Below, piece by piece: positions 19,615 to 29,392 of a stretch of 64,000 nt of DNA. The position numbers and the translations under genes are program-made. Each line of letters begins with the position of its first letter. Position 1 is the stretch's first letter. Under the pieces are notes generated by a model. It worked only from the letters and a program-made list of their open reading frames with translations, did no database searches and was not told the origin of the DNA. The DNA lies in the NCBI RefSeq assembly GCF_014274685.1, contig NZ_CP060393.1, forward strand, positions 2,663,501 through 2,727,500, in the 5' to 3' direction. This stretch comes from Edaphobacter sp. 4G125. Lineage in GTDB: Bacteria; Acidobacteriota; Terriglobia; Terriglobales; Acidobacteriaceae.

Positions 19615-21295
19615 CTAGGCTGTCGGGATCGCCCTTGAACCGGCTCTCGGCATCGAAGATCATCGTCTCGCTGCCATTCGCAGTCACTGATTCCCACTTC
19701 GGAATTCCCTCATGATTCGGATTTCCTGTACGGGCAAAATGAATCCACGCCTGACTCATCTGCCGTGCCAACCTCTTTGCCGCTTCACCGTTTCCGGTAA
19801 CACTATCGCATCGCTTCGAATTGTTGAAGAAGAAGCACAAATCGAAGCAATGAAAGGCCATCGCTCGTCCGCTCAGACTCGGTGACTGCCAGTGCATCCA
19901 GAAGTTGTATGCTGGCGCCTTTCTTTGCGCAGCCTTAAGTTGCGCCTGCTTCATCGCAGCGCTGCGGAACGAGCATGCCCAAATGATTGACCAGAGTTGG
20001 AAAGGATTGGCTGTTGGGTGATCCTTGCTGAATGCGTCGTATAGTTCCTTAGCATTCGATCTGTACTGGTTGCTCAACTGCCTCATAAGCCCCTCCACAG
20101 TCAGCGAGAAGGCATCAGGCCGTCCAATCCCGGTTACAAACTCGTTCAAAACCGTACCCACCATCAGGGGCACATTAGCGCTGATCTCAGGTGCCGCTGG
20201 GTCCCACACCTGGTGCGGAATTTCTGTTCCATCGACGTATGGACTCCAGCCAAACCACCGATCTAGCGTGCGTGCGTCTGGTAGAGGAATATGGCTAATA
20301 GCACTGCGGTGGCGGCGTTGCACGTCGTTGGCGGCACTCACGATCTCCTGCCATGAGAGGTTTCGCAGTTTGTCCAAATTATTTTTGGGGATCTCAAGCT
20401 TGGCCAACAGCCCATGCGCTAGCCCCAGCGACATTTCAGGATCTGCTACTCGAAGTATCGAACCACTGTGAATCGAAGCTTTATGGAACAGTCCTTGAGC
20501 TGATGGCATGGCCATAAGAGTGCCAACTTTGCTGCCTCCACCCGATTGGCCCATGATCGTCACGTTTCCTGGGTCGCCTCCAAAGTTCCCGATGTTATCC
20601 CGCACCCACTTGAGGAGGAAAACGATGTCTGTCATACCCACATTGCCACTTGTTGCGTAATCTCCATCAAACTCGCTGAGATTCAGAAACCCGAGGGCAT
20701 TTAGACGATGATTGAGGCTCACCACCACTACGTCGCCATCACGCGCCAGCATCTCGCCATCATAGGATGGCAACTCCTGGCTCGACCCATACGAAAATCC
20801 GCCACCGTGTATCCACACCAGCACCGGACGCTTCTTGTTGTCATTAATTCCCGGCGTCCAAACATTTGCGACTAAGCAGTCTTCATCCATGTAGCCCGTA
20901 TCGTTCTGCCATACGAACATTGATTCGTCGCTGCCTGGACGCCAGAACGCAGGGCATGTGCGCCCGTACCATAGAGTCGAACGTATTCCCGCCCAGGGCG
21001 TAGGCGCCTTTGCCGGCATAAACCGGTTTTCCCCTCCGGTATTGGCACCATATGGAATCCCCCGAAAAACTTGGATCCCGGCTTGCTGACTACCGCGCAC
21101 CTTGCCATAGACGGTTTCAACAACACCTTCCTTGTTCAAAAAGGCGCCCGAGGGCCTATTTTTGGCTATTTCCTCGGGCGCCGCGTTGCTTGGAGTTGTT
21201 GCTTTTGCCACCTGCAACGTTCCTAAGACCTCAGCACCAGCGGCGGCCACCGCGGTCTTCAGAAACATGCGACGGTCTGTTCTCATCTTTTTCAC
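19580..21295 (-). CDS. Tat-exported type B carboxylesterase
   Basis: The protein has the type B carboxylesterase/lipase pattern: oxyanion-hole HGGG (~163-166), the nucleophile in GQSGGG (Ser ~251), a catalytic Glu region (LNEF) and a His region (AFHCFDL). A twin-arginine signal (DRRMFLK, R8-R9) lies at the N-terminus. The GTG at 21295 is chosen because AAGGGAG sits five bases upstream; a longer ORF start at 21331 lacks this. It probably removes ester groups from an esterified sugar or aromatic glycoside in the periplasm, in keeping with its sugar-uptake neighbours. The substrate is unknown. Confidence 0.88.
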   Translation of the reverse strand: MKKMRTDRRMFLKTAVAAAGAEVLGTLQVAKATTPSNAAPEEIAKNRPSGAFLNKEGVVETVYGKVRGSQQAGIQVFRGIPYGANTGGENRFMPAKAPTPWAGIRSTLWYGRTCPAFWRPGSDESMFVWQNDTGYMDEDCLVANVWTPGINDNKKRPVLVWIHGGGFSYGSSQELPSYDGEMLARDGDVVVVSLNHRLNALGFLNLSEFDGDYATSGNVGMTDIVFLLKWVRDNIGNFGGDPGNVTIMGQSGGGSKVGTLMAMPSAQGLFHKASIHSGSILRVADPEMSLGLAHGLLAKLEIPKNNLDKLRNLSWQEIVSAANDVQRRHRSAISHIPLPDARTLDRWFGWSPYVDGTEIPHQVWDPAAPEISANVPLMVGTVLNEFVTGIGRPDAFSLTVEGLMRQLSNQYRSNAKELYDAFSKDHPTANPFQLWSIIWACSFRSAAMKQAQLKAAQRKAPAYNFWMHWQSPSLSGRAMAFHCFDLCFFFNNSKRCDSVTGNGEAAKRLARQMSQAWIHFARTGNPNHEGIPKWESVTANGSETMIFDAESRFKGDPDSLERAAYSKTIPA

Positions 21296-21438
21296 AACAG
21301 CTCCCTTGCATGTGCAGTCCCTGCGCTCCACTGGAAACTCGCTGCGTCTATATATATAGATATGCAGCTAGATATCCAGCCAGCGCAGCCTCACGGTGAT
21401 CTCCATCGTTGGAGCATCAGGTTCTGCTCGTGCTCATT

Positions 21439-21660
21439 TCATTGCGCATCTTTCACACACCGGAAGCCAAGCGTGCCGGAACGGTCAATACTGGGAGCCA
21501 TCAAAAGCAGCTTGCCGTGCTGATCGTTCCTATATGCCTCCGGAAAGTACCAGATCGATCCGGACGGACGATAGTGACTGCCCCCCCTGATAATGGCGGC
21601 GCGAGTGTGTTCATCAAGATACTCATCTGTCCATTGCCATACATTTCCGACCATGTCCAT
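21439..21660 (-). pseudogene. C-terminal end of the SUMF1-fold domain, separated by a frameshift
   Basis: This 73-residue frame (MDMVGNVWQWTDEY ... IRGGSHYRPSGS ... GTLGFRCVKDAQ) is the standard C-terminal third of an FGE-sulfatase domain and directly continues the protein at 21660-23663. The C run at 21676-21681 reads as six G on the coding strand; seven would join the frames (PQGGSPFGVMDMVGNV). The active-site Cys region of true formylglycine-generating enzymes is not visible in this part, so catalytic activity of that kind is unlikely. Confidence 0.8.
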
Positions 21661-23663
21661 TACGCCAAACGGACTCCCCCCTGGGGATGGGCATCCACAT
21701 CGCTGGGAGGAGGCAGCGTCCGCCCATTGTCCTGGATCGGTGCCAAAGCACTGCTATTAGCAGAGCAACCCGGCGAGCCTCCGCTCCGTGAGGGCGCTAG
21801 CCAATCGCAGTTGCCCCATGGAAACATGCGGCCATCGTTACCTTGCGCGGCGTACTGCCACTCCCACTCATGCGGAAGCCGCTTCCCCGCCCATTTTGCA
21901 TACTCACGTGCGTCTTCGATTGACACCCAGGTGACTGGCTTGTTCCCCCATCCATCGGGATAGGAACCATCTTTCCAGTCCTCGAGAAAGTTGAGCCTAT
22001 CTTTAGGCTGATAATGCGTAGCGTCCATAAACTTCTTGAACTCGGCATTAGTCACTGGGTACTTATCGATGAAAAATGGCTTGATCTGTATGGAGTGTTC
22101 ATGAAAACGACGAGGACTGTCCTCCCATGCATACTGAACATCAACGCCAACATCGTTGCTCCCCTCAATCTCGATTCCCTGCACACGGAACAGATAATCG
22201 GCACCTTCGATACGAATCATTCCTTCTGGTGCGGAAGCGGCGCGCGTCGAAGGTGCGATCTCTACCATCTGTTGCGGCAGGAAGTGCCACTCATGCGAAT
22301 AGCTGGACAAAGGTTTAGCAGTCATCTCCTTCATCTTTTCCATTAGCCCTTTCAGCTTCGGATCCAGTTCGCCGTTGGTAGCGACAATCGCTCCATAGCC
22401 ATGACCTTCGGTCGAAAACGAAAGCACTGCCTGATCGCCTTTTATTTCTGGCTTGAGTTCCACGCCATGATAAAGATCGAAATAACGCATGCCCTGCTTG
22501 TAGGGTGTCGTCATCTGATTTCCCTCGACGTTGTATTCGTTGCGGTTCACGATGGTCCATACCGTCTGGTCGGCCAATGGCCAGCGGCTTGAGAAGACAC
22601 CGTATCTCAGCATTGGGTAGTACGGCTCCCATCCCTCGCTCGCGAAAAAAGGAGCCACGGCGCGCTCGATGGTTGCCACACGACGCGTTGCCTCTGCGTC
22701 ACGTGGAGTAACACCGTTCCAGATACCCCAGACGTTTTCCCAGCTTTCCCAACCTTCTCCGTTAAAGAAGGCGTACTGCAGAGCGTTGGTTTTGTCGCGA
22801 TCCCAGCGGCCTTGAATATTGACCTGGTGACGTGGTTCAAGCCAGCGGTACTTGTCGACCCCAGGAGCAAATGTGTATTGGTACTGGCCCCAGGTAAGAA
22901 CATTCCATGCAAGAGCTTCATCGCTGGGTCCACCCTCCGGCTCAAACGCCAATGGATGGCCCGCCTTCTCAGCAGCGAGTGAGAACGCCAGCGGCACGCC
23001 ATCCTGTGTGTCACCATTGACCCCGTCGGCATCAATCTCTTTCATGAATTCCGCAAACGCCGTCGGCCAGTCGGTTCCCGGGCCTTTCGTTCCCTGGTCC
23101 CACATCATCATGGGAAACAAAACTTTCACACCTCGGCGATGAAAATCCGCCACCATGCGCTTCACGCCCTCAACACCTCCAGGCATGGAGCGCACCATGT
23201 CAAGCTGGTTTCTCTCGTCCATGCCTACGTTGGGATAAACCGCCCAAATGAGTACGGCATCGATGCCACCGTAGCGTTTCTCTAAATCGTCGAGATACCG
23301 ATCTACGGTGTATTTACCTGCGACTGGGTCATAGAAATAGCGATCATGCACCATCATCTGTGGTTGTATAAAACTATGTTGCGCCCATTGAAGTTGAGGC
23401 AAATTGTAGCGGGATCCATCGTAGCCGATACGAATACGACGTTCAGTGCGCCAATGCGTATTGTCGGCGAGCCAGTCGCGATGAGTCGACGGAGTACAAG
23501 GAGCGGCCCCGGGCCGCACGATAGGACCCATCGCTAAGCACGGTGGCGCAAGAATGAGTTGGCCTTGAGGATTTCCAAACTGCGCATTGGCCTGCGCAGT
23601 GCAGAGAGCAACGAGAAGAGCGAGCCTTGCGGCACACCACATTGCTCGGAATTTAGCTTTCAT
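21660..23663 (-). CDS. Secreted TIM-barrel (glycoside hydrolase-like) protein with SUMF1/FGE-sulfatase domain, truncated by a frameshift
   Basis: A signal peptide (~27 residues, ending ANAQ) is followed by a ~400-residue region with TIM-barrel character (IDAVLIWAVYPNVGMDE, GVKVLFPMMMWDQG, IDADGVNGDTQDG), similar in style to glycoside hydrolases acting on alpha-linked sugars. A C-terminal SUMF1-fold domain begins near residue ~515 (IKPFFIDKYPVTNAEF, RLPHEWEWQYAAQGNDG, FPWGN). The frame ends early after DAHPQGG because of a missing G in a homopolymer; the rest of the domain is encoded at 21439-21660. It may be a broken gene, a phase-variable tract or a sequencing error. It sits between ribokinase and the esterase in the sugar operon. 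Confidence 0.78.
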   Translation of the reverse strand: MKAKFRAMWCAARLALLVALCTAQANAQFGNPQGQLILAPPCLAMGPIVRPGAAPCTPSTHRDWLADNTHWRTERRIRIGYDGSRYNLPQLQWAQHSFIQPQMMVHDRYFYDPVAGKYTVDRYLDDLEKRYGGIDAVLIWAVYPNVGMDERNQLDMVRSMPGGVEGVKRMVADFHRRGVKVLFPMMMWDQGTKGPGTDWPTAFAEFMKEIDADGVNGDTQDGVPLAFSLAAEKAGHPLAFEPEGGPSDEALAWNVLTWGQYQYTFAPGVDKYRWLEPRHQVNIQGRWDRDKTNALQYAFFNGEGWESWENVWGIWNGVTPRDAEATRRVATIERAVAPFFASEGWEPYYPMLRYGVFSSRWPLADQTVWTIVNRNEYNVEGNQMTTPYKQGMRYFDLYHGVELKPEIKGDQAVLSFSTEGHGYGAIVATNGELDPKLKGLMEKMKEMTAKPLSSYSHEWHFLPQQMVEIAPSTRAASAPEGMIRIEGADYLFRVQGIEIEGSNDVGVDVQYAWEDSPRRFHEHSIQIKPFFIDKYPVTNAEFKKFMDATHYQPKDRLNFLEDWKDGSYPDGWGNKPVTWVSIEDAREYAKWAGKRLPHEWEWQYAAQGNDGRMFPWGNCDWLAPSRSGGSPGCSANSSALAPIQDNGRTLPPPSDVDAHPQGGVRLA
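21676..21681. other. Homopolymer (six C/G) at the frameshift site
   Basis: Six C on the plus strand (six G in the coding strand) sit exactly where the SUMF1 domain changes frame. Adding one G would restore a single uninterrupted frame from 23663 to 21439. Confidence 0.8.
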
Positions 23664-23747
23664 GTCGTTATTCCTTTCGTGCAGGTAAGTCGTGTTTTTT
23701 TGAGACCAATATTGAAGATGCGAGGGCCATATCCGGTAGCTAAGGAA

Positions 23748-24722
23748 CTAACTACGTTCCGCAAATTCGGAAGTAATGTAGTTCGATTCGTTCCTGATAA
23801 ATTCCTCTACCTCAACCATGCTGGGCATAGAAGGTTGTGCGCCTGTGCGTGTTACGCAAATGGCTGCGACCGCCGCGGCAAACCTCGCACTGTCTAAGGG
23901 AGATTTGCCTAACATGAGGGCAGTCGCGAAGCCCGCATTAAACGCATCGCCGGCAGCCGTTGTATCGATTGCCTTGACAGCGAACGCGGGAACCAAACCT
24001 CCAATACCATCCTGCGATCTAATGTAGGCCCCATTTGCACCCATCTTCAGGACGACCCCGCGGCAACCATTGGAAAGAAAGATTTTTGCTATTTCAGCGG
24101 GTAATGGCGCACTTGATTCAGAGTGCTTATCGCCGAGATAGGACGCTGCTTCAGTCTGATTCGGTGTGAACCAAGCGATGTTTTTAAATATTCTCGGCGG
24201 TAGTTCTCTCGCAGGTGCAGGGTCGAGAATCAGAGGCACATTCTCCCGTGCGCAAATGCGAGCTAGATGTTCAACGGTTTCGAGCGGTGTCTCGAGTTGA
24301 GCCAGCACCATGCCAGCACTTCTCAAAATAGAAATGCTCGCATCAAGATCTTCAGGCGTGACTTTGGAATTGGCGCCAGGCGCAACCAGGATGCTATTGT
24401 CTCCGCGCTCTGAAACAACGACCACGGCAACGCCGGAAACACCATCACTTGTAGAAACCCCGGCTATGTCGACACCTGCTTTTTGCAAGTGGGCCCGTAG
24501 TTCAGCTCCGAACGTATCATTCCCCAGGCGCCCAATGAGTTGTACGGGATACCCGAGTCGCGCCACGGCGACGGCTTGATTCGCACCTTTACCTCCAGGA
24601 TGAATCTGAAAGTCGGATGCGATGACGGTCTCGCCTACGACAGGAATTCTCTTAGTGACTGCTACCAGGTCTGTATTGATGCTGCCGACAACAACGATTG
24701 ATTTTTTCGCAGGCAATTGCAT
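23748..24722 (-). CDS. rbsK: Ribokinase-like PfkB-family sugar kinase
   Basis: The protein has the PfkB signatures of ribokinase: VVGSINTDLV at the start, GGKGANQAVAVARLG (~46-60) and DTTAAGDAFNAGFA with the catalytic Asp (~255). It phosphorylates ribose, or a related pentose or deoxysugar, at O5. The ATG at 24722 is used; a GAGGAG lies immediately before it, so a TTG at 24731 or 24716 cannot be excluded. It follows the sugar porter gene by only ~24 bases, so uptake and phosphorylation are co-expressed. Confidence 0.87.
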   Translation of the reverse strand: MQLPAKKSIVVVGSINTDLVAVTKRIPVVGETVIASDFQIHPGGKGANQAVAVARLGYPVQLIGRLGNDTFGAELRAHLQKAGVDIAGVSTSDGVSGVAVVVVSERGDNSILVAPGANSKVTPEDLDASISILRSAGMVLAQLETPLETVEHLARICARENVPLILDPAPARELPPRIFKNIAWFTPNQTEAASYLGDKHSESSAPLPAEIAKIFLSNGCRGVVLKMGANGAYIRSQDGIGGLVPAFAVKAIDTTAAGDAFNAGFATALMLGKSPLDSARFAAAVAAICVTRTGAQPSMPSMVEVEEFIRNESNYITSEFAERS

Positions 24723-24746
24723 TCTCCTCAAAGGGATAAAGGGTTG

Positions 24747-25739
24747 TTATGGAAAGATCGGAGCACAAGCGACCGCGGTCAACCCACAGAGAAAAAAGAT
24801 GAACATCCATTTCAGACTGCTTTTGGAATGAGCTGGAGCTGCACTGAATTCGCGCCAGACAAATACGCCCCAACAAGCCGAAATCATTGTGGCACCTTGT
24901 CCAATGGAATAAGAGACGGCAGGGCCCACGATGTTGGCCTGCGATGCCACAAAATTGGCCATCGCTCCTGTACACCAGATCACGCCACCTAGAGCGCCCC
25001 AGAAATGCCAGATCCCGGGTGCTTGCCAATAGCTCCGGATGAAGGCCCGCTCTTGGCCATCAAGAGGAAAACGCATGAGCAGATAGTTCACCGGAATAGC
25101 GCAGATCGATACCCCAATGGCGAAGAACAACAAGATGGCATAAGGACCAGGTGCATCTTCTCCCGTCATTGACTTTGAAACGAAGGGATAGAACATACCC
25201 ATCAAAAGTCCCGCGATCAAACTAATAATGATGCCGCGACGACTCATAGCTGCACGTTCTGTTTCACGCAGCCTGTAAGCGATGGCATCGAATACGATAG
25301 CCATCACCACGAGGGCGATACCGCCAAAGAGAAGCAAAGAATTTCCCTTGGGCGAAATGATGTAACTGCTGATGGCTCCCACAACAAGGGCCAAGCCAAT
25401 ACCAATAGGAAATGCAACTGCCAGTCCCGCTATATCGATCGCGGCAACGAGCAACAGATTAGCAACATTGAAGATGGCACCGCCTGCCATCGCAAGGAAA
25501 ATCGAATGCATATTTGCGTGAGCGATGTCTGTATAGAAAGACCGCCCCACAGCTCCCATACTTCCGAGAGTTGAGCCCCACAGAACTGCTCCGACAATCA
25601 GTCCTACAATGAAGTCCCAGTAAAGCAGCTGGAAGCGATAACCAGAACAAAGCTTCATGGAATTAGCCCATGATCCCCAGCACAGCATACTGAGGATCAT
25701 GAATAGAAGTGCAATACCGTACGTCTCAGGCTGATACAT
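24747..25739 (-). CDS. GRP/DMT-type sugar porter (10 transmembrane helices)
   Basis: This protein of about 330 residues has roughly ten hydrophobic helices and resembles the glucose/ribose porter branch of the drug/metabolite transporter superfamily (IALLFMILSMLCWGSWAN, GIGLALVVGAI, GLLMGMFYPFVSK). Start 25739 has AAGGA upstream at good spacing; the longer frame to 25826 adds a poorly hydrophobic leader. It probably carries a free monosaccharide across the inner membrane to the ribokinase encoded just downstream. The substrate is inferred from context. Confidence 0.82.
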   Translation of the reverse strand: MYQPETYGIALLFMILSMLCWGSWANSMKLCSGYRFQLLYWDFIVGLIVGAVLWGSTLGSMGAVGRSFYTDIAHANMHSIFLAMAGGAIFNVANLLLVAAIDIAGLAVAFPIGIGLALVVGAISSYIISPKGNSLLLFGGIALVVMAIVFDAIAYRLRETERAAMSRRGIIISLIAGLLMGMFYPFVSKSMTGEDAPGPYAILLFFAIGVSICAIPVNYLLMRFPLDGQERAFIRSYWQAPGIWHFWGALGGVIWCTGAMANFVASQANIVGPAVSYSIGQGATMISACWGVFVWREFSAAPAHSKSSLKWMFIFFLCGLTAVACAPIFP

Positions 25740-25857
25740 TGAGCGCTTCCTTTTCAATGAGGCAAGTGCAATCAAAAAAACAATCCGTACTGAGTTCGAG
25801 AAGCTGACCTTTGCGACTACCGGCAATCGGACGAACTTACTTATTTGAATGCTTTCA

Positions 25858-25888
25858 GAGCAAGCAAGTACTAGCTACCTGCTTGCTC
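25858..25888 (-). terminator. Stem-loop between the Oar-like receptor and the sugar porter
   Basis: GAGCAAGCA (25858-25866) pairs perfectly with TGCTTGCTC (25880-25888) around a 13-base loop, ~60 bases after the receptor's stop. With no clear T run it may act as an attenuator or protect the receptor message rather than stop transcription fully. Confidence 0.45.
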
Positions 25889-25949
25889 CGGCCATCTCAA
25901 GTGAGTTTCAAATTTGGACTCCTTTTTGGATCTCGGGACTAACTGGAGG

Positions 25950-28900
25950 CTAGAACTCTAACCGCAGCGCAAGCTGAACCTGCCTTGCTGCTCCGGCGGA
26001 AGTGATCTTGCCGAAAACGGACGACGCTAACGAGGTTGTTGGGTTGCTGAAAGGCACCCGATTGAACAGATTGAAGATATCCGCGCGCAATTGAATCCTG
26101 GCACCTTCACGCTTCAAGAATGGAAAGTTCTTCGCAGCGCTCATATCGGTATTGAATGACGAGGGACCGACAAGGCTGTTGCGTCCACTGTTGCCAAAGG
26201 TTCCGTAAGTATAGGGTGCAAGGAGCGGCGAGCCGTAGGCTGCAGTATTGAAATATCCCGTTCTGGCCCACGAGTCCCGGCTACCGCAACTTGCACAGGG
26301 ATTCGTGCCCGTCGCGTTCAGGCGCAGGGCTCCAATATCCCGGCCCGCTCCGAGCCACGGAGCTGCAGAACCGGTAGTCACCGAGAAGGGAGTACCGCTG
26401 CTGTAACTCACAATCCCTGAAAGCATCCACCCACCTACGGCATATTTTGCAAGTCCCAGATTTTCAAACTGCGGAAGATTCCAAACCCCGTTGACGCGCA
26501 ACAAATGCTTCTGATTGAAGTCAGACCTGGAATATTCGCCGACAATGGGGCTGGCCGGATTTTGCGCGGTTCCACCATCCGCATCGGCAATGGAGCCCGA
26601 GTCGAGGGACTTCGCGAACGTGTACGCGAATTGCATGGTGTAACCCGTTGAAAAGCGCTTCCGTGCAGTGATCTGCAGGGAGTTGTAATTGGAGAATCCA
26701 ATATTGGCGATTCTCGTGATGCCGGCGTAATACTGGGGCAGGAAAGGACGGCGCGACTGTGCATTCGCGGCCGTTCCGCCCGCAGAGTACGGAGCGGCAT
26801 TCGCCTGGTTCCCATTCCACAACCGGTCTCCGTGACTGCCTACATAGCCGACCTGCACCATGAAGTCTTTCGGGAACTCACGCTGCACGTTGAAATTGTA
26901 TTGTTGCGTGAACGCATTCTTAATATTCGGGTCCGGCGAGTAAAACTGCGCCGGAAACGGCCATAGCGGATTCTTTCCGGGGTTGAGGTAGGGGTATGGG
27001 AATGGATTCGTGTATCCAGTCCCTCCGTAGGGATCGGTGAAAGTATTCGGGGTAAACACCAGTTGCGTCTCGAAGGGAGGCGCCTCAATTTCATTGGCCA
27101 TGGTGATGGCCCCGGGTGCGTTATAGAAGATGCCATAACCGCCGCGAACCGACGTCTTTCCATCGCCGAAGACATCGTAGGCAAACCCAAGACGCGGCGC
27201 AAAGTCACCTTTATCCATGAATATGGTTCCAGGCGGGATTCCTGGATCTCCAGGAAACGCGAGGCCTGGAGGGGCGGTTGGGAATCGCGTGGAATGAAAA
27301 CTGGGATCGAAAGTAACGGTAGGAGAGTTGTGGTTAAATTCGACCCAGGGGAAGAAGAGATCCCACCGTAGGCCCAGAGTCAGGGTCAGCCGAGACGATA
27401 CCTTGTAAGTATCTTGAGCATAGAATCCCGATTCCACTGAATGCTCGTTACCGTAATAAGGGGTGTACTGTCCGAAGCTAATGGGCTTCCCAATAAGATA
27501 GTCGGCCCAGTTGTTTCCCGTTTGCACGCCACTAAAGGTTGGATTTCCTGCGGAGTTTGTGTGGGTCCATTCGATGTGCTCTGCTTCACGAAGGGCCATC
27601 GCACCGAACTGCCATAGGTGCCTTCCTTTGACCCACGACAACTTTGCGTCGACTTGTTTCAAAGCCGTATTCTCAAACCACGGACTCCCTGAACCAAAGC
27701 TTGTGACGCCAGATACTGTCACCAACGGAGAAACGTTGTATCCGCCGGTATTATACTGGGCACCCATTTGCGCTCCCGTTATGATTGTTCCCTCGGGAGT
27801 GCCGGTGGTCGAGAGATTCGTGTCCGAAAATCCGAAGTCGCCAATCAGATTGGGTGTGAATGTGTGCGTGTCTCTGACGGTAGTACCCCAATTGGAGTTC
27901 GAGAAGTTATCGTAGAACTTAGAGGAAATGATGGCGGAATATGGAGGACCGGTTACGGCCGAGGTGACCATATGGAAGAAACGGACATACGCCTGATCGT
28001 TTTTCGTTACGCGGTAATCACCTCTGATCGTGTATTGATTGCCGCTGGTAGGAGTTGGTATCTGGTCTGTATACGCCCACAGCCCTGAGGGTTGCAGAGT
28101 TGGGGCGGGTATGTAGGTGTTCATGAAAGCCACCGACATTGTGTCCCATTCGCTCTTAGGAATCTGATTTTTACCTGCATACCCATTAGCGACCGTGTAA
28201 TTACAGGGAGTGGTACCAGTACCTGGACCATTGCCATTTGCATCGCATGTGGCTTTATACGGGTCATGGAGTTGGGTCGAAACGGCGCTGAAGTCTCCAC
28301 TACGTTGAGCCGGCGTTATGGTGGCGAGATTCTCAAGAGTGACTTGGTGAATTCGTAGGCCCTCGTAGGTGGCGAAGAAGAAGGCCTTATCCTTCAGGAT
28401 GGGGCCTCCCCCAGCGACGCCGAATTGATTTTGTTTCAATAACGGTTTTGCCGCTGGAGCCGGCGCGAACCAGTTCCTCGCATTGAGCGCGTCGTTACGC
28501 AAGAACTCCCACGCCGATCCATGGAACCTGTTGGTTCCCGCTTTGCTGACTGCTACGAATGCTCCTCCTGACGCGTGTCCAAATTCTGCGCCGTAGCTAT
28601 TCGTAAGCAGCGAAAATTCGCCAATCGAGTCAGGATTCGTAAGGTTCGCTGGGCGGTTATAGAGTCCGGTCACCAAGATAGCGCCGTCAAGTGAGACTTG
28701 ACTGCCGTTAACGCGGCTTCCGTTCACGTTGAATGTCGGCCCGTTGCGCTGGTTTATTACTACGGCGGGCAGGGTGGCGTTCCCTACTCCGGGCACGAGT
28801 GTGATGAGTTGCAGCGTATTGCGGGTATTGAGGGGAAGCTCTTTGATCTGGGTGCTATCAATCTCAGTACGAATAGCCGCCGAGCTGGTATCGACCTGCA

Positions 28901-29312
28901 CCGTCGACTCTGTAACCTGAATGGTTTCATTTGCGGTTCCGATTTGCAGGGTTGCATCTAAACGGGCGTTCTGCCCGGCTTCAAGGATGATTCCGGATCG
29001 AGCGTAGTTTTTGAACCCCGGTGCTACAGCTGTCAGCTTGTAAGTCCCCACAGGCAGGGACGGAACTACGTATTCACCGGTCGATGAAGTGGTGACGGTA
29101 CGGTCTAAACCAGTTCCGGTATTTTGGATCTCAATCGATGCATTGGGAATGATAGCTCCGGTCGGGTCAGTAATCCTGCCAGATATCTGGGCATTCATTG
29201 CCTGAGCATTTGCGGAATTCACCCAAAGCACTGCGGTCGACACAAGCATCAATAACCATGCGGCCAGCCGGAGCTGCAGACATAGCCGATGACTAATAGC
29301 TTCCCTGTTCAT
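25950..29312 (-). CDS. Oar-like TonB-dependent receptor (outer membrane), paralogue of the one at 7830-11108
   Basis: This 1120-residue receptor has a signal peptide (~37, ending ANAQ), a carboxypeptidase regulatory-like domain (ISGRITDPTGAIIPNASIEI), a plug (LNTRNTLQLITLVPGVG) and a beta-barrel with the C-terminal signature QLALRLEF. Long stretches match the receptor at 7830-11108 at both protein and DNA level, with differences concentrated in barrel loops. It heads a minus-strand run with the sugar porter, kinase, esterase and mutarotase. A LacI-type inverted repeat lies 62-80 bases upstream of the start. Its ligand is probably a sugar conjugate. Confidence 0.93.
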   Translation of the reverse strand: MNREAISHRLCLQLRLAAWLLMLVSTAVLWVNSANAQAMNAQISGRITDPTGAIIPNASIEIQNTGTGLDRTVTTSSTGEYVVPSLPVGTYKLTAVAPGFKNYARSGIILEAGQNARLDATLQIGTANETIQVTESTVQVDTSSAAIRTEIDSTQIKELPLNTRNTLQLITLVPGVGNATLPAVVINQRNGPTFNVNGSRVNGSQVSLDGAILVTGLYNRPANLTNPDSIGEFSLLTNSYGAEFGHASGGAFVAVSKAGTNRFHGSAWEFLRNDALNARNWFAPAPAAKPLLKQNQFGVAGGGPILKDKAFFFATYEGLRIHQVTLENLATITPAQRSGDFSAVSTQLHDPYKATCDANGNGPGTGTTPCNYTVANGYAGKNQIPKSEWDTMSVAFMNTYIPAPTLQPSGLWAYTDQIPTPTSGNQYTIRGDYRVTKNDQAYVRFFHMVTSAVTGPPYSAIISSKFYDNFSNSNWGTTVRDTHTFTPNLIGDFGFSDTNLSTTGTPEGTIITGAQMGAQYNTGGYNVSPLVTVSGVTSFGSGSPWFENTALKQVDAKLSWVKGRHLWQFGAMALREAEHIEWTHTNSAGNPTFSGVQTGNNWADYLIGKPISFGQYTPYYGNEHSVESGFYAQDTYKVSSRLTLTLGLRWDLFFPWVEFNHNSPTVTFDPSFHSTRFPTAPPGLAFPGDPGIPPGTIFMDKGDFAPRLGFAYDVFGDGKTSVRGGYGIFYNAPGAITMANEIEAPPFETQLVFTPNTFTDPYGGTGYTNPFPYPYLNPGKNPLWPFPAQFYSPDPNIKNAFTQQYNFNVQREFPKDFMVQVGYVGSHGDRLWNGNQANAAPYSAGGTAANAQSRRPFLPQYYAGITRIANIGFSNYNSLQITARKRFSTGYTMQFAYTFAKSLDSGSIADADGGTAQNPASPIVGEYSRSDFNQKHLLRVNGVWNLPQFENLGLAKYAVGGWMLSGIVSYSSGTPFSVTTGSAAPWLGAGRDIGALRLNATGTNPCASCGSRDSWARTGYFNTAAYGSPLLAPYTYGTFGNSGRNSLVGPSSFNTDMSAAKNFPFLKREGARIQLRADIFNLFNRVPFSNPTTSLASSVFGKITSAGAARQVQLALRLEF

Positions 29313-29373
29313 GATTCAGCCTCCATTTCCATTTGTCGAAATCGGAGATCTGTGTCTCCGAAAAAATATAGAT

Positions 29374-29392
29374 ATTTTGAAGCTTTCAAAAT
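29374..29392. promoter_or_regulatory. LacI-type operator upstream of the receptor at 25950-29312
   Basis: ATTTTGAA and TTCAAAAT form a perfect inverted repeat around GCT. The half-sites match those at 29519-29536 and 11174-11187. Confidence 0.62.
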
